The notes: generated by a model not told the origin, from the letters alone. Counted from the stretch's first letter, positions 22,812 through 34,421 are shown. The stretch is DNA of 64,000 nt from Macrotrachela quadricornifera (GCA_022393335.1 JAJEKB010021543.1:752665-816664), one strand, 5' to 3'. Translations and numbers: made by a program.

Positions 22812-23409
22812 ATGAGTAATCCACCACCTCCACAACAACCTCTTCGTGTGTTAGATTCAATTAACGTGCAAGTGGGTGTAGTCCCTCGTTTTTCGTATAT
22901 AAAAAAGGTTGCATGCACTAACTATTAATAATTCATTTTAACAAACAGTTTGCATGTCAAAAGTAGAGTATTAAGAATTTTCGTTTTTGATCTGTATACT
23001 AATTTTATTTTTTATTGTTTATTAGAACGTTCTTGGTGGTATACCTCAAAGACCATCATTATACACGGTATACTCAACTGAAGCTGATATCGTACGTCAA
23101 GAGAAGGCAACCCTTCAACAACAATTCGATACATTACAAACGAATTATAATCAAGTACAAGCTGATAAGCAAGCATTACAACAGCAGGTCAATGAATTAA
23201 CTAGAGCAGTTGAACAACTTATGATGGAAATTCGTATTTTAAAAGGTTTGCCTTCTTAATATAGTGGTAAGATAATAGTGTGGTCTTCTATAGCTAAACA
23301 ATTAAAAAATTTTATCTTTTTTTTAGATGATAATTGTGGTAACATGTGGTCTTGGTTGGTCATTGGTGGAATCTTTTTTCAATCATTTATTGTTCATAAT
23401 TCTTGTTAA
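22812..23409 (+). CDS. Coiled-coil protein, possibly tail-anchored
   Basis: Exon 1 is 22812-22871 (MSNPPPPQQPLRVLDSINVQ). Exon 2 starts at 23026 after a 154-bp intron and encodes VLGGIPQRPSLYTVYSTEAD, then a long Gln-rich coiled coil (EKATLQQQFDTLQTNYNQVQ onward). Reading on gives a stop at 23257-23259 (91 aa). Splicing instead at 23246-23326 appends DDNCGNMWSWLVIGGIFFQS, a hydrophobic tail, ending at 23409. The second form would be tail-anchored like SNAREs or small membrane adaptors (inference). A relative with the same exon start lies at 33171-33432 on the other strand. Confidence 0.6.
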
Positions 23410-24525
23410 ATTTGATGCTGTTTCTTATTTGGTTCTCTACTAGAAATCAAATGTAAATTTATTGATTCACATAGTTTTGATTATGTCTGGTTCCTGCAAT
23501 GTTTTCTTCTTTTTTTTTACTTCTGTTTATTTTCGCTTGTATTTTGCTGCATTTTTTGTTGTTGTTAAAATTAAAAATGTAAATCTAATGAATCTTGTAG
23601 CCTTATAATTGTTGATTACTCAAAAACTTAATCTAATACTTTCTTATTATACTTTTTCTCTTGAATTTTGCTGCATTTTTTTCTTTTGTTCTACTCAAAA
23701 AATCATGTAATAATTCTTTTATTTGTGAAAGCAAATAAATATAAAGCATAATATAACTTTTTTTTCAATTATGATATGCAAATTTGATGTAGTTTTATTT
23801 TTGAAATAATTTATTTTATCAAATATGGAACTTTTCGATCTTATAAGATCATTTTCAACCTATACGAAGACTATTTAACAGATGAAAACAATACAAAAGA
23901 TGACAATGAAATCTAATTTTATTTGATTGAATACATTATTTCAAAAATAAAACTACATAAAATTTGTTTTTTAAAATTAATTTAAATCTCAAGATTACAT
24001 ACAATATTTAGATATAATTATAATATGTAAAACAGAGATCAACATCAAAATACTATTTCTTTTTTGACCTGTACTTGACGTCTACATGTTCTCTCTCTGA
24101 TAGAAGTAATTGATCTAAAAAGTATTATTCATTTATTGGTGATGTGCGTATTTCTATTTAGATATATTTATAAATCATGTTTATATTATTCGAAACATTT
24201 ATTTAAATAAAAACAATATATTCGATTAACTGGATATTATTTAATGAGGATAACAGAAATAAACGACGAGAGTTTATTAGCTTTCAAAATAATAATGGAT
24301 GTCTGATTTGAGCATTATTAATAAATTTTATATGAAATGACGATAAGTTAGTAGATCTATTGTAATCAAAATAACTCAATGACTTAGTTGAAGACGTAAA
24401 ACTGTTACTGTATAACGAAAAAGATATGGTGAATTTCGTATGGAAATCATGCTAATACCTTTAAAATTTATGAAATCACGTAAGCAATAAAAGGAAAAAT
24501 GATTTCGTTGTCGTCGATTAGACTA
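23410..24525. other. Intergenic, no gene seen
   Basis: Low-complexity AT-rich DNA with several AATAAA-like sites (near 23735 for the coiled-coil gene). A weak local inverted similarity around TGATGTAGTTTTATTTTTGA (about 23780) and its complement near 23945 suggests a small old foldback. Confidence 0.35.
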
Positions 24526-24652
24526 TTAAGAGAGGGTTCATGAGACGATCGAGCATCATCCCATATATTGAAGCACTCATCAAAATTTTAAATTTTGACG
24601 CGTGCTTCGATATATGGGATGATACTCGATCGTCTCATGGGCCCTCTCTTAA
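24526..24652. repeat. 127-bp near-perfect palindrome with TTAA ends
   Basis: The unit reads TTAAGAGAGGGTTCATGAGA... and returns inverted to ...CCCTCTCTTAA with only a few mismatches, turning at CAAAATTTTAAATTTTG (about 24580-24597). TTAA at both ends suggests a piggyBac-type miniature element, but no transposase with these termini is present in the window. Confidence 0.75.
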
Positions 24653-24884
24653 AATACTTCTCTTTAGTACAGAGCTAGATTAAAATATGTGTAATGAAAT
24701 TGGAGCTTATTTTATGATCATGTTTAAAAAAAATTAATAATAACAATACAAAAAATTTGATATTGCTAAAAATAATTCTTTTCTTTTTTCCATTCGTAAT
24801 CAATGACGTTCGCTTCTCAATTCTTCTTCGAATAAATATCTATAAATGGGCAATGAATAAAAAAATTAACTTTATTTTTTCTCT

Positions 24885-26335
24885 GCGTTATGTAGATCAC
24901 GTCGAGTATTAAGTGATTTAGTAATGAAAAGACTTTCTCAATATTTCGGAGTTATATTAGATTTTGGTACAGGTTGAACCTAATATTAATTTAACCAATA
25001 TATTGTTCCAAAAGAACATCGAAGAACAGAAATAACCGTTGAACGTTTTGTTTTGATTATTACTACATGTTTCTAATCACGATGACGGAGAAGCATCTTT
25101 TTTTCCGTTAATTCGTTTATATAACAGCTTATTATTTGTATGAAATGAAGCTATTCGTTTTATCGAATGTTAAATTGAACCAACGAATAATTACATCGCT
25201 AATTTCAAAGAAAAAAAATCATCTGATCTTTAACTATAGTAAATAAATATAAAATTTTTGAAAGAAAACCAATCGTTTTAATGACTCATGAATTGAATTA
25301 ATTCATTTCATTTCGTTCTTTTTTCAATTTTCAGAATGTCGAGTGAATGAAGATTAAAAAAAGCTTGTTTTTTTGTTCTTTATCAAAGAAAGAATCAATA
25401 AAATAAGTCAATAGTGGTTTGATTAATAGAGTTCAGTTTATTTTTAGATTGATCTTAGTTTTTGATGTGTAAATTGGGTACCAAAATATTTTTGAAATTT
25501 ATGTCAGATAAAAACAAAATCTCATCTGCTAAAGAAAAACAAGATGTCAGATGAAATAAATCAAATATTAATACTACCGGAAATCAAGCTTTACTTACAA
25601 ATCAATCTAGTGTAATTTATTATTATTTATTTTTTCATTCGATTTATTATTTAATAAAATTTTTTTTTAAAGAATAAAACAACAGATCTGGCTGTATGTG
25701 TTGAAGGTGCATGGAAAAATTATGGTTATTGGTGGAAATCTATGACAGCATTACATGATGTTACGCTTTATGTACCAACAGGATTTATGTAAATAAACAT
25801 ACTTTATAAATAAGAAAAAATAAATTTGAATTTAGATATGGTTTATTGGGACCAACTGGATGTGGAAAAACAACATTATTAAGATGTATTGTTGGTCGTT
25901 TACAATTAAATGATGATAAAATTGTTGGACTTGGTGAACAACCAGTTACTTGACATCGTGAAATACGTTGACAAGCTGATGGTTTTATGCCACAAAAAAA
26001 CCGCACTTTATAAAGATTTTTTAATATCTGAAATGCTTCATTATTTTGGTCATTTTGATAATATGAATAGAAAAAATGCTTTATCACGAGAGGAATGTTT
26101 TGATTTACTTTCACGTGAAAAAAAATTTCTCTATCAAGCTTTACGTAGAAATTTTAAAAAATAATAAAAACTATTTGTTTTTGAGAAGTGGCGGTCGACA
26201 ACGTCGAGTATCATTAGCATGTGCTTTACTTCAAGAATCAAAACTATTACCACTTAATAAGCTAAATATTGATGTTGATCCACTTCTTAGAGAAAAGTTT
26301 GTATTAAATTATATCATTTATTTTACAATTTATCT
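24885..26335. repeat. Left arm of an inverted gene duplication
   Basis: Inverse, diverged copy of about 27890-29310. It contains the start of a TRMT10C-like gene (minus) followed by an ABCH gene (plus). Synteny and spacer sequence are shared with the right arm, for example the CTAAGATCAATCTAAAAA block and the TTCTTTGAAATTAG block. Confidence 0.75.
24890..25115 (-). pseudogene. TRMT10C exon-1 relic (left arm)
   Basis: Read on the minus strand, the segment contains LRHRD near the start, TKRSTVISVLR, QPVPK and ITKSLNTRRDLHN. These correspond to the intact gene's TKRSTAISVLRW, GQPVPKTD and LIKSLDTRRDLYE. Stops interrupt it and the middle is deleted. Only exon 1 is represented. Confidence 0.65.
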
Positions 26336-26830
26336 TTTTATTAGAATTTAAAGTCATCTTATTTATATATCAAAAACAAGTCGAACAACAAATATAATAA
26401 CAACTTATTATACTGAAGAAGTTAGAAAAGCTGATTGAGAAATTAGATATTCATTTTCTAAATTTAATGAACAAAAAAACCATTCATTTAGGTTGGTCTG
26501 ATGCGGAATGATAGAATGTTAGCTGAAGATGAACCATCACGTTTGTTTGTTTGTTTATTTGAATAAAATGATTAATTGTACATGAGATTCTTTTAGACTT
26601 TAGAAAATGTCTTTCTTCATTTATGTGTTGAGAGATTAAAGTCGTAGTCAACAAAATTCAATAAAAAGTATTATTGAAGATGGTCGAACTGAGCTTCCTT
26701 ATAATGTTGAAAAGCAAAGTGTTTTAAATAATTATATTTTTTCAATAAAGATACTTTCAAGTTTCTTGAAAAGGTGAAATGATCTCTTTCACATATTTCT
26801 TTTTTCGAATATTAGAAAACAAGCAGTTGA
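25545..26830 (+). pseudogene. ABCH-type ABC transporter, nucleotide-binding half, decayed
   Basis: Blocks in order: EGAWKNYGYWWKSMTALHDV, an intron near 25788-25837, the Walker A region YGLLGPTGCGKTTLLRCIVG, Q-loop region GFMPQ, KDFLISEMLHYFGHFDNMN, an altered signature LRSGGRQRRVSLACALL, and a degraded Walker B (LPLNKLNIDVDPLLRE, where functional proteins have LILDEPT..DP). Then come TTYYTEE (H-loop His replaced by Tyr), LMRNDRMLAEDEPSRLF and TLENVFLHLC. Several TGA codons replace Arg. The membrane domain is not recognisable. Eukaryotic half-transporters of this group pump lipophilic compounds; this copy lost its catalytic residues. Confidence 0.8.
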
Positions 26831-27056
26831 AGATGAATCAAGCTTTTATCTATTGTAAAAAAAATGAAGGCAAGTGAGAATAATTTTGGCACATTAATTG
26901 ATCATCATCAAACAATATCATATTCAGAGAAACATAAGAAATTTATGAAATATTCTTTCGTATAAAGAATAAAAATCTGATTTCATTGATGATCAAAATA
27001 CACATGAAGTGTAACAAATAATAATTTTCTACTTTGTTTTAAACATGTAGTTTTCA

Positions 27057-27889
27057 TTTAAATACGAATATCAATGAATAATATTCGCATATTACACTTA
27101 ACGGGTATGCCATAAAGAATAATCCTCTCAGTATTTTGCATTTTTCTCACCTATAATTTGGGCTAGAAAAAAAAATTTTTATGCAAAGATTTCTTGTGAA
27201 ATTCTCTATAAAAAAATACATGTTTTTATTATGTTAAATAATCTTAATTATGTTGTGACACGCGATATAATCGACTAGTGCAAGAAGCATAACTTTCAAA
27301 GACAACATTTTAATTCTTCGATCACTGTGACTTTGGATATCACTCAACTTAAAAAACAAAATTTACTACAAGATGCAGCGTGAAAAGCTCTTCAGTTTGT
27401 AAAGAATAGTTTATTTCATTATTGGGCTTCTTATGCTCAAACAAACTCCAAATTGTGTATGTTTGGTTTCGCAGCGACAAATCTTGGTCACACAGTTTTG
27501 GCTGTTTTGAATGCAAAATGTATATAATTGAAATGAACTTTAGTTTGTAAATTGTAGAGCTTTTCACGCTGCATCTTGTAGTAAATTTTGTTTCTTGAAT
27601 TGAGTGACATCCAAGGCAACAATGATCGAAGAATTAAAATGTTGTCTTTGAAAGTTATGCTTCTTGCACTAGTCGATTATATCGCATGTTACAACATAAT
27701 TAAGATTATTTAACATAATAAAAACATGTACCTTTTGTAGAGAATTTGACAAAAATCTTTCTATAAAAAACTTTTTTTTCAAACCCAAATTATCGGTGAG
27801 AAAAATGCAAAATACTGAGAGAGTTATTCTTTATGGCACACCCGTTAAGTGTAATATACGAATATTATTCATTAATATTTGTATTTAAA
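27057..27889. mobile_element. Foldback element in the centre of the duplication (family A)
   Basis: TTTAAATACGAATAT at 27057 and its inverse ending 27889 bound ~330-bp inverted arms. Each arm contains GATGCAGCGTGAAAAGCTCT (inverse: AGAGCTTTTCACGCTGCATC). The centre (about 27400-27540) is not inverted. The same core recurs in the foldbacks at 39732 and 42847. There is no transposase. Confidence 0.8.
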
Positions 27890-28685
27890 TTAAATTGTAA
27901 AATAAATGATATAATTTAATACAACCTTTTCTCTAAGAAGTGGATCAACATCAATATTTAGCTCATTAAGTGGTAATAGTTTTGATTTTTGAAGTAAAGT
28001 ACATGCTAATGCTACTCGACGTTGTCGACCGCCACTTCTCAAAAACAAATAGTTTTTACTATTTTTTAAAATTTTTACGTAAAGCTTGATAGAAAATTTT
28101 TTTTTCACGTGAAAGTAAATCAAAAAATTCCTTTCGTGATAAAACATTATTTCTATTCATATTATGAAGATGAACAAAATAATGAAGCATTTCAGATATT
28201 AAAAAATCTTTATAAAGTGCGGTTTTTTTGTGGCATAAAACCAACAGCTCGTCCAGTTATTTGATGATCTCGACGACCAGGTTGTTGACCAAGTACAATA
28301 ACTTCACCACGATTTAATTGTAAACGACCAACAATACATCTTAATAATGTTGTTTTTCCACATCCAGTTGGTCCTAATAAACCATATCTAAATTCAAATT
28401 TATTTTTTCTTATTTATAAAATATGTATATTTACATAAATCCTGTTGGTACATGAAGCGTAACATCATGTAATGCTGTCATCGATTTCCACCAATAACCA
28501 TAATTTTTCCATGCACCTTCAACACATACAGCCAGATCTCTTGTTTCATTCTTTAAAGAAAAGAATTTTATTATATAATAAATCGAATGAAAAAATAAGT
28601 AATAATAAATTACACTAAATTGATTTGTAAGTAAAGCTTGATTTCCGGTAGTATTAATATTTGATTTATTTCATCTGACATCTTG
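27890..28685 (-). pseudogene. ABCH transporter fragment (right arm)
   Basis: Inverted partner of 25545-26335. It runs from the region before Walker A to the degenerate Walker B (LLPLNELNIDVDPLLRE), where it is cut by the foldback at 27889. It retains CGA and TGG at two sites where the left copy has TGA (GRRDHQITGRAVGFMP context), so the two copies decayed partly independently. Confidence 0.75.
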
Positions 28686-29310
28686 TTTTTCTTTAGCAGA
28701 TGAGATTTTGTTTTTATCTGACATAAATTTCAAAAATATTTTAATGCCAAACTTGCACACAAACAACTAAGATCAATCTAAAAAAACAAATTAAATTTTA
28801 GTAAATAAATCAATGTTACACATCATATTATTCATTCGAGATTTTTCTAAAATAAATTGAATTAATTCATATTAGGAGCCATAACAAATTTTTTTTCTTT
28901 GAAATTAGTGATGTAATTATTCATTGGTTCAAATTAATATCCAATAAAATGAATAGTTCATTTCTTTTTCATACAACAAATAGTAATAATAAGATGTTAT
29001 ATAAAAGGATTAACAAAAAAAAAAACGATGTTTATTCGTTATCGTGGATGGACACAGATAGTAAAAACAAAAACAAAACGTTCAACAGCTATATCTGTTC
29101 TTCGATGGACACTTCTTCGTCATGTAACTCAATCACTTGATCAAATAAATGATGAAAATACAAAGAAAAATATTCTTTGGGAAGAAATGTCTTGGTTAAA
29201 TCAATATTGGGGTCAACCTGTACCAAAAACTGATATACTTCCAAAATATTGGCAAAGACTTTTCCTTATTAAATCACTTGATACTAGACGTGATCTTTAT
29301 GAGTAAGTTA
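27890..29310. repeat. Right arm of the inverted duplication
   Basis: Partner of 24885-26335. It includes the truncated ABCH copy and the 5' end of the intact TRMT10C gene. Confidence 0.75.
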
Positions 29311-30198
29311 AATAAAGAAATTCAATAAAATTAAGTTCACTTTTATCTATTTTTATTTGAAGATATTTATTTGATGAAGAATTCAGAAGAGAATATATAC
29401 GATTACGAAATGAAAAAAGAAAAGAATTAGTTCCTGCTGTGTCTGATTCTACTCAATTACAAACTCTTTATCATCAATCAATATTTGGTATATTAGAAAT
29501 AAAATATAATCCAAAACGTTGGCTTAATCTTTATGCATTAGCTCAAGCAGCTCGATTAGGAGATTTTTTTATTATTGATGGAGGTTTTGAATTTGCACAT
29601 GCTCGACATTCATATTTTTCATCACTTGTTCAAAGAGTTTTTCGTTGTTTTAAATATATTGAACGATTTCATTCACCATCTTATATTATAATAAGTGATC
29701 TTTCAAATCATTTTGAAACACATCAACAACCATTACCACATGAACAGTCATTATATTTTCATTCAACAAGAGAATTATATATTGATCTATTTGATAAAGA
29801 TCGTTTAATTTATTTAACACCTGATTCACCAAATGAAATGACTCATTTTGATCATGATGCTATTTATATTCTTGGTGGAATTTATGATGCTGAAAATAAA
29901 GAACCATTAACTTATGAAAAAGCTGTGAGACAAAATATTCGTCATCAAAAATTACCATTAGAAAAATATCTCACGTTAGTTTCATTTTATAGAAAAATAA
30001 AAATTTTTTTTTTTATTTTTATTTTTTAGTTTTCATTCATCATCAAGTCGTGCATTAGCGTTTCATGAAGTTTATAATATTATGCTAACATTAAAACATA
30101 CAAATAATAATTGGATAGAAGCATTTCGTTATGTTCCAAAAAGAAAACTTGCTAGTCGATTAGAAGAACAAGAAGATGATGAGGATGATATTGAGTAG
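29028..30198 (+). CDS. TRMT10C: TRMT10C-like mitochondrial tRNA methyltransferase / RNase P protein 1
   Basis: Exons 29028-29302, 29363-29974 and 30030-30198 join in frame (introns 60 and 55 bp) into 351 residues, close to the ~400 of the animal protein. The N-terminus is basic and Ser/Thr-bearing (MFIRYRGWTQIVKTKTKRST), compatible with mitochondrial import. The C-terminal half is the SPOUT-type Trm10 domain: IIISDLSNHFE, LIYLTPDSPNE, IYILGGIYDAENKEPLTYEK, KLPLEKYLTFHSSSSRALAF and IMLTLKHTNNNWIEAF. The tail is acidic. In animals it methylates position 9 of mitochondrial tRNAs with S-adenosylmethionine. With a dehydrogenase and a nuclease subunit it also forms protein-only RNase P. Two relics of its 5' end flank it (24890 and 31555). 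An upstream ATG at 28994 is out of frame. Confidence 0.9.
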
Positions 30199-30679
30199 AT
30201 TATATCTTATTAATATAGTAATTGTCATAAATCTACCCATACTTGTTCTTTCAACAAAATTAATTTGTTGTTTTGTATGATTTCAATTGATTAATTTTAA
30301 AAATAAAAACAGATTCCATCATTAGTCATTGGAATTAAGAAATAGATCTATTTAGACTTTTTCTTCCAAAGAATATGACATAGAAAAAGTTTTGTTTCAA
30401 AAAAACTGAACGATATATCAAGATCCTATGATACAACATATTGTTGAATAAATCAATATTAAATGAAGCCAAGAAAAACTTTATAATCTGTTATTATTTA
30501 AATAGAATTGTTTATATATTCGAATAATTACTGTGTATCATTCGTAATACAAACAAATCTCCAATAAAATTACTTTATTTTATATGTCTAATTTTTATAA
30601 TTAAAAAATATTTCATTTATCTCAAAAAATTTTAAATAATGTTCTATAGATAATTTTCAGGAAATAAATAAATAAATAT
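30199..30679. other. 3' flank of TRMT10C
   Basis: AT-rich, with an AATAAA at 30301-30306 as the probable polyadenylation signal. I see no gene. Confidence 0.4.
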
Positions 30680-31184
30680 GTTGGAGACAAAATTAGGATT
30701 TGAATAGAGATAAATTCAAACAACTACGTGCTTTATTAAAAGTGAAGTGAAATTTAAAAAAAAAGAAAAATTGTGATTCTAGGAATTGTGCCGAGAAGTA
30801 ATATGAATGTAGATGTGCGCATTATAATCTAATAAAAAACATATTCGAATCAAGTTCAACAGCCGTACAAACAACTAATAGAGAATTGTATTATTATGAA
30901 CAGTTAGAAAAATATATTAATTTATTGAATCGAAAGTTTCAAGAAAAGGGTGTAAGAAAACAAATTATTTATAATGATATTGTTAAATGTTTGTCATTAA
31001 TCAAACGTAAGCCATCTAGTTTTTCTCCAAAATTGATTTAATGAATTAAGCATCGTTTTATTTTAATTAAAATTGCTTTTTTAGTAAGATAAAAGAATAT
31101 TCTTTAATAAATAGTTATTTCACTCTAACTTTAATTATTTTAATCGTTTGACGTCAAAACTGGAATTCCAATTTTGTCCCCAAC
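30680..31184. mobile_element. 505-bp element with GTTGGRGACAAAATT inverted ends
   Basis: GTTGGAGACAAAATTAGGAT at 30680 is mirrored by ATTCCAATTTTGTCCCCAAC ending at 31184. The interior holds the coding-like segment 30802-31041. The superfamily is unclear; target duplications are hidden in AT-rich flanks. Confidence 0.5.
30802..31041 (+). pseudogene. Unrecognised coding fragment inside the 505-bp element
   Basis: 80 codons stay open to TAA 31039-31041, with coding-like composition (TTNRELYYYEQLEKYINLLN, then GVRKQIIYNDIVKCLSLIKR). A stop precedes it and there is no ATG, so it would be the tail of a protein. I do not recognise the family. It may be cargo or a remnant of the element's own gene. 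Confidence 0.35.
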
Positions 31185-31554
31185 TTACATATATACATCA
31201 TTTTATAGCAAGTTACTTGAATAATGAAGGATTACCTCGATTCATGGTTAAATTTTTGTTTTTGTATAAAAAGATCGAAATAAATGCTCTTGTTCGTCAG
31301 TCAAAAACAGCATGTGTATGAGCATTAACAAAAGACGATTGCCTAAGAATTTTAGAATGGGAATTAGGCGTGCATTAATACTATTGTATGGATTGTCTTT
31401 CTATTATTGAACTATATACACTCTAGAGATGAAATGATGACAACTCTTTTAAGTTGATAAAAATATGACGAAGACTTTAGCTCGAGAATAAAACATAACG
31501 ATTACACCTTATTTTATTGACACATTCCTACTTTGATAAACAACAGAAAAACAG

Positions 31555-32010
31555 GTTTTTTTTTCTTTTGCGATTCGACTTTTTCAAAAGTTGAAAAAAA
31601 GAACGAAATAAGTTCATGAATTGATTTTATGAATCAAATAGATCACTGACATAAATATTCATTGGTTCAATTTAATATTTGATAAAATAAATTGTTTCAT
31701 TTTATTTATACAAATAGTAAGATGTTACATAAACAAGTTAAGCGAAAAAAAGATGCTTCTTCTACATCATGAATGGAATATATAGCTAAAATAAATACAA
31801 AATGTTCAAAAGTTATTTCTGTTCTTCGATGGACACTTCTTCGTTACATAACTTAGTAATTTGATCAAATAAATAGTAACGATACAAAGAAAAATAATAT
31901 TTGGAAAAAAATAGATTGGTTCAATCAATATTGGGCAGAATCTGTAGTAAAATCTTATACAGCTACGAAATATTATCAAAGACTTTCCATTAGCTAGCAT
32001 ATCCATTATA
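31555..32010 (+). pseudogene. Third, decayed copy of the TRMT10C 5' region
   Basis: Parallels 28890-29300: the CATTGGTTCAATTTAATATT leader, an ATG TTA CAT AAA context, then VISVLRWTLLRYIT, WFNQYWAESVVKS and YYQRLSIS, with TAG and TAA stops. It ends where the intact gene has LIKSLDTRR. Together with the left-arm relic this makes three copies of the same 5' segment within 7 kb. Confidence 0.65.
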
Positions 32011-32224
32011 AAATCTTGTAGTTACATTCGAATTGATTATTTTTTCTTAATTTAAAATATTTAAAATTTATCTTTCTTTTCGAATTGTTTTCATGAGATC
32101 AGTCATTTCTCTTAGAGAGAAGGATTAAAACGTCATACAAAAATAAAAATTAGTATTTCATGACGATTTCTGTATTGCATATTAGAATTGAAGTATAAGG
32201 AAGTATTATTTGACTACTTATTTG

Positions 32225-32575
32225 CCCAGGTCGAATGATACGGTCCGTATACGGCCTTTACAAGATCAAAACGGACCGTATACGGCCTTTACGAGATCAA
32301 AACGGACCGTATACGACCTTTACGAGATCAAAACGGACCGTATACAGACCGTGATACTGACCGTAATACCGGGCGCAGTAATACGGCCCGTTTCGAATCC
32401 GTACATAGCCGTATAGTAACCGTTTTGGAGGTGAATACAGCGTGTTTACGATGCCGTAAAACTATGCCCGTGATTACAGGGCGAAACGGTTCATTTTCGG
32501 CCGTAAAGCCACCGTTTTGTCACGGTTTACGTTCCGAAAACGTATTGTAAACGACTCCGTTTTGATCGACCTGGG
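32225..32575. mobile_element. CpG-rich element with CCCAGGTCGA inverted ends
   Basis: CCCAGGTCGA at 32225-32234 is mirrored by TCGACCTGGG at 32566-32575. The 351 bp between are dense in CCGTTTT, ACGGTC and CCGTATACGG motifs and far richer in CpG than the flanks. The first third is a tandem array. No ORF of note and no clear target duplication. The superfamily is unknown. Confidence 0.6.
32264..32356. repeat. 31-bp tandem array, about 3 copies
   Basis: The unit is GATCAAAACGGACCGTATAC followed by GGCCTTTACGA, repeated three times with one or two changes each. It is preceded by a degenerate copy at about 32234. Each unit contains the palindrome CCGTATACGG or a variant. Confidence 0.85.
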
Positions 32576-32582
32576 TGGTTTC

Positions 32583-32880
32583 AGATATGATAATCAGCAT
32601 ATCAGCACATCTTGATTACAACATATAAGAAAAACAGAAATCAAATAATATACAATTTTCAGCAAAAAATAAAAAATGAAGAAAAGAGGTTTAATAAAAA
32701 TTATTTTTAAGGAGAGGTGCTAGATATCTTCACACATAACCAACATGTCAACCTATCTTGATTATAATGTATAAGAAAAGCCAAAATCAAGTAATATACA
32801 ATTTTAAATAAAACCAAATAATTTTTTTTAAAGAACTACTGCTAAATATCTTCAGATATAATCATCATTACTATAGATCT
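32583..32880. repeat. Two-copy tandem duplication, ~147-bp period
   Basis: The segment around ATCTTGATTACAACATATAAG (about 32608) recurs near 32755 with moderate divergence. A third start (AAATATCTTCAGATATAATC) lies near 32854. Non-coding. Confidence 0.5.
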
Positions 32881-33090
32881 GTACGCATGACGACTATCGC
32901 TATAATCCTCCAACAAAGCCACTACACCACACAATTTCATCAACAACAACGACGACCATTAAATAACACCATCACCACCGTCTAAAACATCATAAAATTT
33001 AATAATTATTGCGTTTTTATATCCAGCACGTCCATAAGAAGTTTCTAGAAAACTAATGCCTTTCGAACAGTAGTCAACACAGAAAAAAAG

Positions 33091-33432
33091 TTATTTTCGG
33101 CTTGTAACAACTATTGAACTTGTATCTGTCTTCAAGTATTTAAAATGTTAGTAAATGTTTACTAGTTTACCGTCTTGTTGGTGTGCTGGCTTATTTTGAA
33201 GCTTCACTTGCATCATTAAAATTTGTATATCAAGCTTCAATTGTGCTATTCGTTGTTGAAATTGTTGATTTTGTGCTCGAAGATGGGTATTGTCGTTTTG
33301 AAGTTGATCAATGGTTATTTGCTGTTGATTTATTTGTGTCTGTAAATTTTGATTGGTAGTAGTAAGTTGATTTATTGTTATTTGTTGAAATGCAGATAGA
33401 GGTGCTGTAGGTAGAACACCTCTTAATATGTT
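33091..33432 (-). CDS. Coiled-coil protein, relative of the gene at 22812
   Basis: The minus-strand exon 33432-33171 follows an acceptor (TTTAG) and begins NILRGVLPTAPLSAFQQ. This parallels NVLGGIPQRPSLYTVY at the same exon start in the 22812 gene. A Gln/Asn-rich coiled coil follows, with heptad-like TINQLTTTNQNLQTQINQQQ. A 45-bp intron (33126-33170) leads to a last exon ending TSSIVVTSRK, stop 33091. There is no hydrophobic tail here. The first exon was not found; the ~738-bp repeat at 33684 lies where it would be expected. Confidence 0.5.
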
Positions 33433-33683
33433 CTAAATACAGAAAAAATTGTAGTTTTCATATATGAAAATTAAGGTACTGTGCGAAACGTACTATGTTA
33501 AAAAAAGTATTTTTCTAATTTATATAGTTTTTTTCTGTTTAGTTTCTAAGCAAGGGAAAACCGATACACTTTTGTACTGCTTCATGCTTCAAAAGTACAG
33601 AAGAATCCCTTTTTTCTTAATTTTTATACATGCAAAACTATTTTTAGGAGGTATTCATATACTGTGTTGACACGTTTGAAGAA

Positions 33684-34421
33684 GGGTAGTTCCACCGGAA
33701 ATCTCCCACGTTTACGGTGACCTACTCCAGCCAAGCTGAAACTCTCAGCGATTGAAGGTCTCACTATCCTAAGACTCTTGGTAAAAAAATTCTACGGACT
33801 TTCGCTTGGCATCATATTTTTTTTGGAACCACAAAATACCATCTTTTGGCCTAAAATGATGTTTTCATCATTTTTCATCATTTTGTGGTCCTGGCTTTTT
33901 TTGATAACTACGGACGATAATTGGAATGTTATATATTGGTGTATAGTACTAAGTTAGTAGCTTCTGTGCATCACTATATCAGCTCATTCATATCACTCAT
34001 ATATGGATTAGCCCGATGCGACATTATGCAAAAAATGAAAAAATAGCAAAAATAGCCCATTTTCGAGTCTCCTATTTGGCATCAAAGAACAATGATTAGA
34101 CATTAATTTTATTCTCGCTAAATACATACATCTAGTGTCTATCTAAAGATACAAGAATCATTTCTTCAAAGTCTTCCTATCGGCAAATAGGCCTATACAC
34201 TCGGCTACCCTATAGTCACTCATAGTGAAAATGTCACACATTGTGGTCAACATTTCTCACGAAAGCAGAATTTGGAGACATATCGGATAATAGTGTGGTG
34301 AAGTACTAGGCCTAGTCTATTAGCAAACATACTTAGTTCATCCCGCTACTTTGAATCTCTTGAGATTGGATAGGGTGAAAAAGTCCATTTTTTGGTCTAT
34401 TTTACTCATAGTAGAATTATT
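33684..34421. repeat. ~738-bp dispersed repeat, copy A
   Basis: Almost identical, in inverse orientation, to 59136-59873. One end is GGGTAGTTCCACCGGAAAT and the other ends in TATTTTACTCATAGTAGAAT. The ends are not inverted repeats of each other, and there is no ORF, so it is a non-autonomous element of unclear class. Confidence 0.8.
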
